From contig NZ_DOPX01000033.1 in assembly GCF_003514505.1 (NCBI RefSeq), positions 56,416 through 120,415 of the forward strand: 64,000 nt of DNA, given 5' to 3'. The notes under the pieces are model-generated. The model was not told where the DNA came from and did no database searches. It worked only from the letters and a program-made list of their open reading frames with translations. Origin of the DNA: Proteiniclasticum sp. GTDB taxonomy: Bacteria; Bacillota; Clostridia; Clostridiales; Clostridiaceae. Below are positions 63,646 to 64,000 of the stretch, piece after piece (position 1 is the stretch's first letter; every line of letters begins with the position of its first letter). Both the position numbers and the translations under genes were made by a program.

Positions 63646-63875
63646 AAGAACACCTCCTCCAAGTAAATCCTCTTTATATCTCTGATTCTTATTTTTGAAC
63701 TGTGCCTTGTAAAGTTTTAGTTATTACCATCATTGTAGCATATGTGAAGAGTTCTGCATCCAGAAATATTATTTTTCAACACAGCAAAAATCTATAGAAA
63801 TCAGCTGTTTATGTCAAAAAGCAAGTTCATTCTGTTGCATCAGAAAAACCAATGACAGGAATAGGAGTGTTATCT
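63646..63875. other. Upstream region of yqeC
   Basis: About 230 bases without a gene. It contains the likely yqeC promoter (TGCTACAAT on the minus strand near 63741-63733) and an AT-rich stretch before the leader-like ORF. I see nothing else that I can support. Confidence 0.4.
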
Positions 63876-63929
63876 ATGAACAAGACTAACTTCCACTTCA
63901 TTATTTTCTTTTTTCCAACTGGAAGTTAG
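63876..63929 (+). CDS. Phe-rich 17-residue leader-like ORF
   Basis: ATG at 63876 has AGGAGTG 6 bases upstream. The peptide is MNKTNFHFIIFFFPTGS, with five Phe in 17 residues, then TAG. It lies inside an inverted repeat that could form an attenuator. The size, the ribosome site and the repeated single amino acid are like leader peptides of amino-acid operons or of inducible genes; T-rich DNA could also give this by chance. Confidence 0.4.
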   Translation: MNKTNFHFIIFFFPTGS

Positions 63930-63930
63930 T
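63885..63930 (+). repeat. Perfect 11-bp inverted repeat around the leader-like ORF
   Basis: ACTAACTTCCA (63885-63895) and TGGAAGTTAGT (63920-63930) are perfectly complementary around a 24-base loop, followed by TTT. The stem includes codons near both ends of the small ORF, so ribosome position would change its folding. Confidence 0.7.
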
Positions 63931-63952
63931 TTTAAAATTAAGGGTGTAGAAA

Positions 63953-64000
63953 ATGATAGAAAATGATTCAAGAAATGAGGTTAAATTCAAAAGTAACTTC
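63953..64000 (+). CDS. Start of a gene cut by the window edge
   Basis: ATG at 63953 has AAGGGTG about 6 bases upstream and opens a frame that runs to the end, giving MIENDSRNEVKFKSNF. Sixteen residues are too few for a family call; the EVKFKSNF pattern is faintly like the start of AlbA_2-type (Schlafen-like) proteins, but this is weak. Confidence 0.45.
   Translation, partial: MIENDSRNEVKFKSNF

Noticed and set aside
1..64000. Mobile elements, CRISPR arrays, tRNA or rRNA genes
   Set aside because: No transposase, integrase, regularly spaced repeats or RNA-gene signatures were found; gaps between genes are short and mostly explained by promoters and terminators.

Overview
This 64 kb window looks like a chromosomal housekeeping segment of a low-to-moderate G+C Bacillota, most likely an anaerobic member of the Clostridia. 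The evidence is strong AGGAGG-type ribosome binding sites, several TTG starts, the block maf-radC-mreBCD-minCDE-rodA-rng-rplU-prp-rpmA-obg-yhbY-nadD, an N-terminally extended L27 beside its processing protease Prp, a GlgC/GlgD glycogen operon, an OhrR-type regulator and a B12-dependent class II ribonucleotide reductase. I see no rRNA, tRNA, CRISPR array, prophage or insertion sequence. The species cannot be named from the sequence alone.

Layout. 1-12.5 kb: the end of a P-type cation ATPase, an aromatic-acid-exporter-like membrane protein, a three-gene operon (gamma carbonic anhydrase, CvfB-like S1 protein, free-Met-sulfoxide reductase), nrdJ behind a pair of NrdR boxes, an Lrp-type regulator, plsC, a ComEC-like metallo-beta-lactamase-fold protein, gltX and a ComEA-like lipoprotein. 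12.6-24 kb: a D,D-carboxypeptidase, then the glycogen operon glgB-glgC-glgD-glgA-glgP plus a GH13 alpha-glucan hydrolase. 24-31 kb: rluD-type synthase, a nadD-yqeK fusion, yhbY, obg, rpmA, prp, rplU with a leader, and rng. 31-38 kb: rodA, minEDC, mreDCB, radC and maf. 38-47 kb: an operon of an S1 protein, pepD, a rhodanese and a second exporter-like protein; then a CBS protein and a YhaO/YhaN (SbcDC-like) pair with a candidate LexA box. 46.7-55 kb: a glycerophosphodiesterase and a polyphosphate cluster (ppk1 with an unknown partner, ppx, PPK2-type kinase) with a sodium symporter. 55-64 kb: GNAT enzyme, dCMP deaminase, a 53-residue protein, a GTPase, a CwlO/PcsB-like hydrolase with a WalR-type box, a two-component system, OhrR with its operator, a phosphoesterase, YqeC, and at the right edge a Phe-rich mini-ORF with a large inverted repeat in front of a cut-off gene.

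How it fits together. Two storage polymers, glycogen and polyphosphate, each have synthesis and breakdown genes here. Cell shape and division (mre, min, rodA), wall turnover (DacA-like, CwlO-like) and ribosome assembly (L21, L27, Prp, Obg, YhbY) form the core. Several classic regulatory signals can be read directly: NrdR, OhrR, LexA-like and WalR-like sites. No clear new multi-gene system stands out. The best leads for something undescribed are the ppk1-linked protein with a 32-residue internal repeat, the 53-residue protein ending in GLFDK, and the Phe-rich leader-like element at 63.9 kb.
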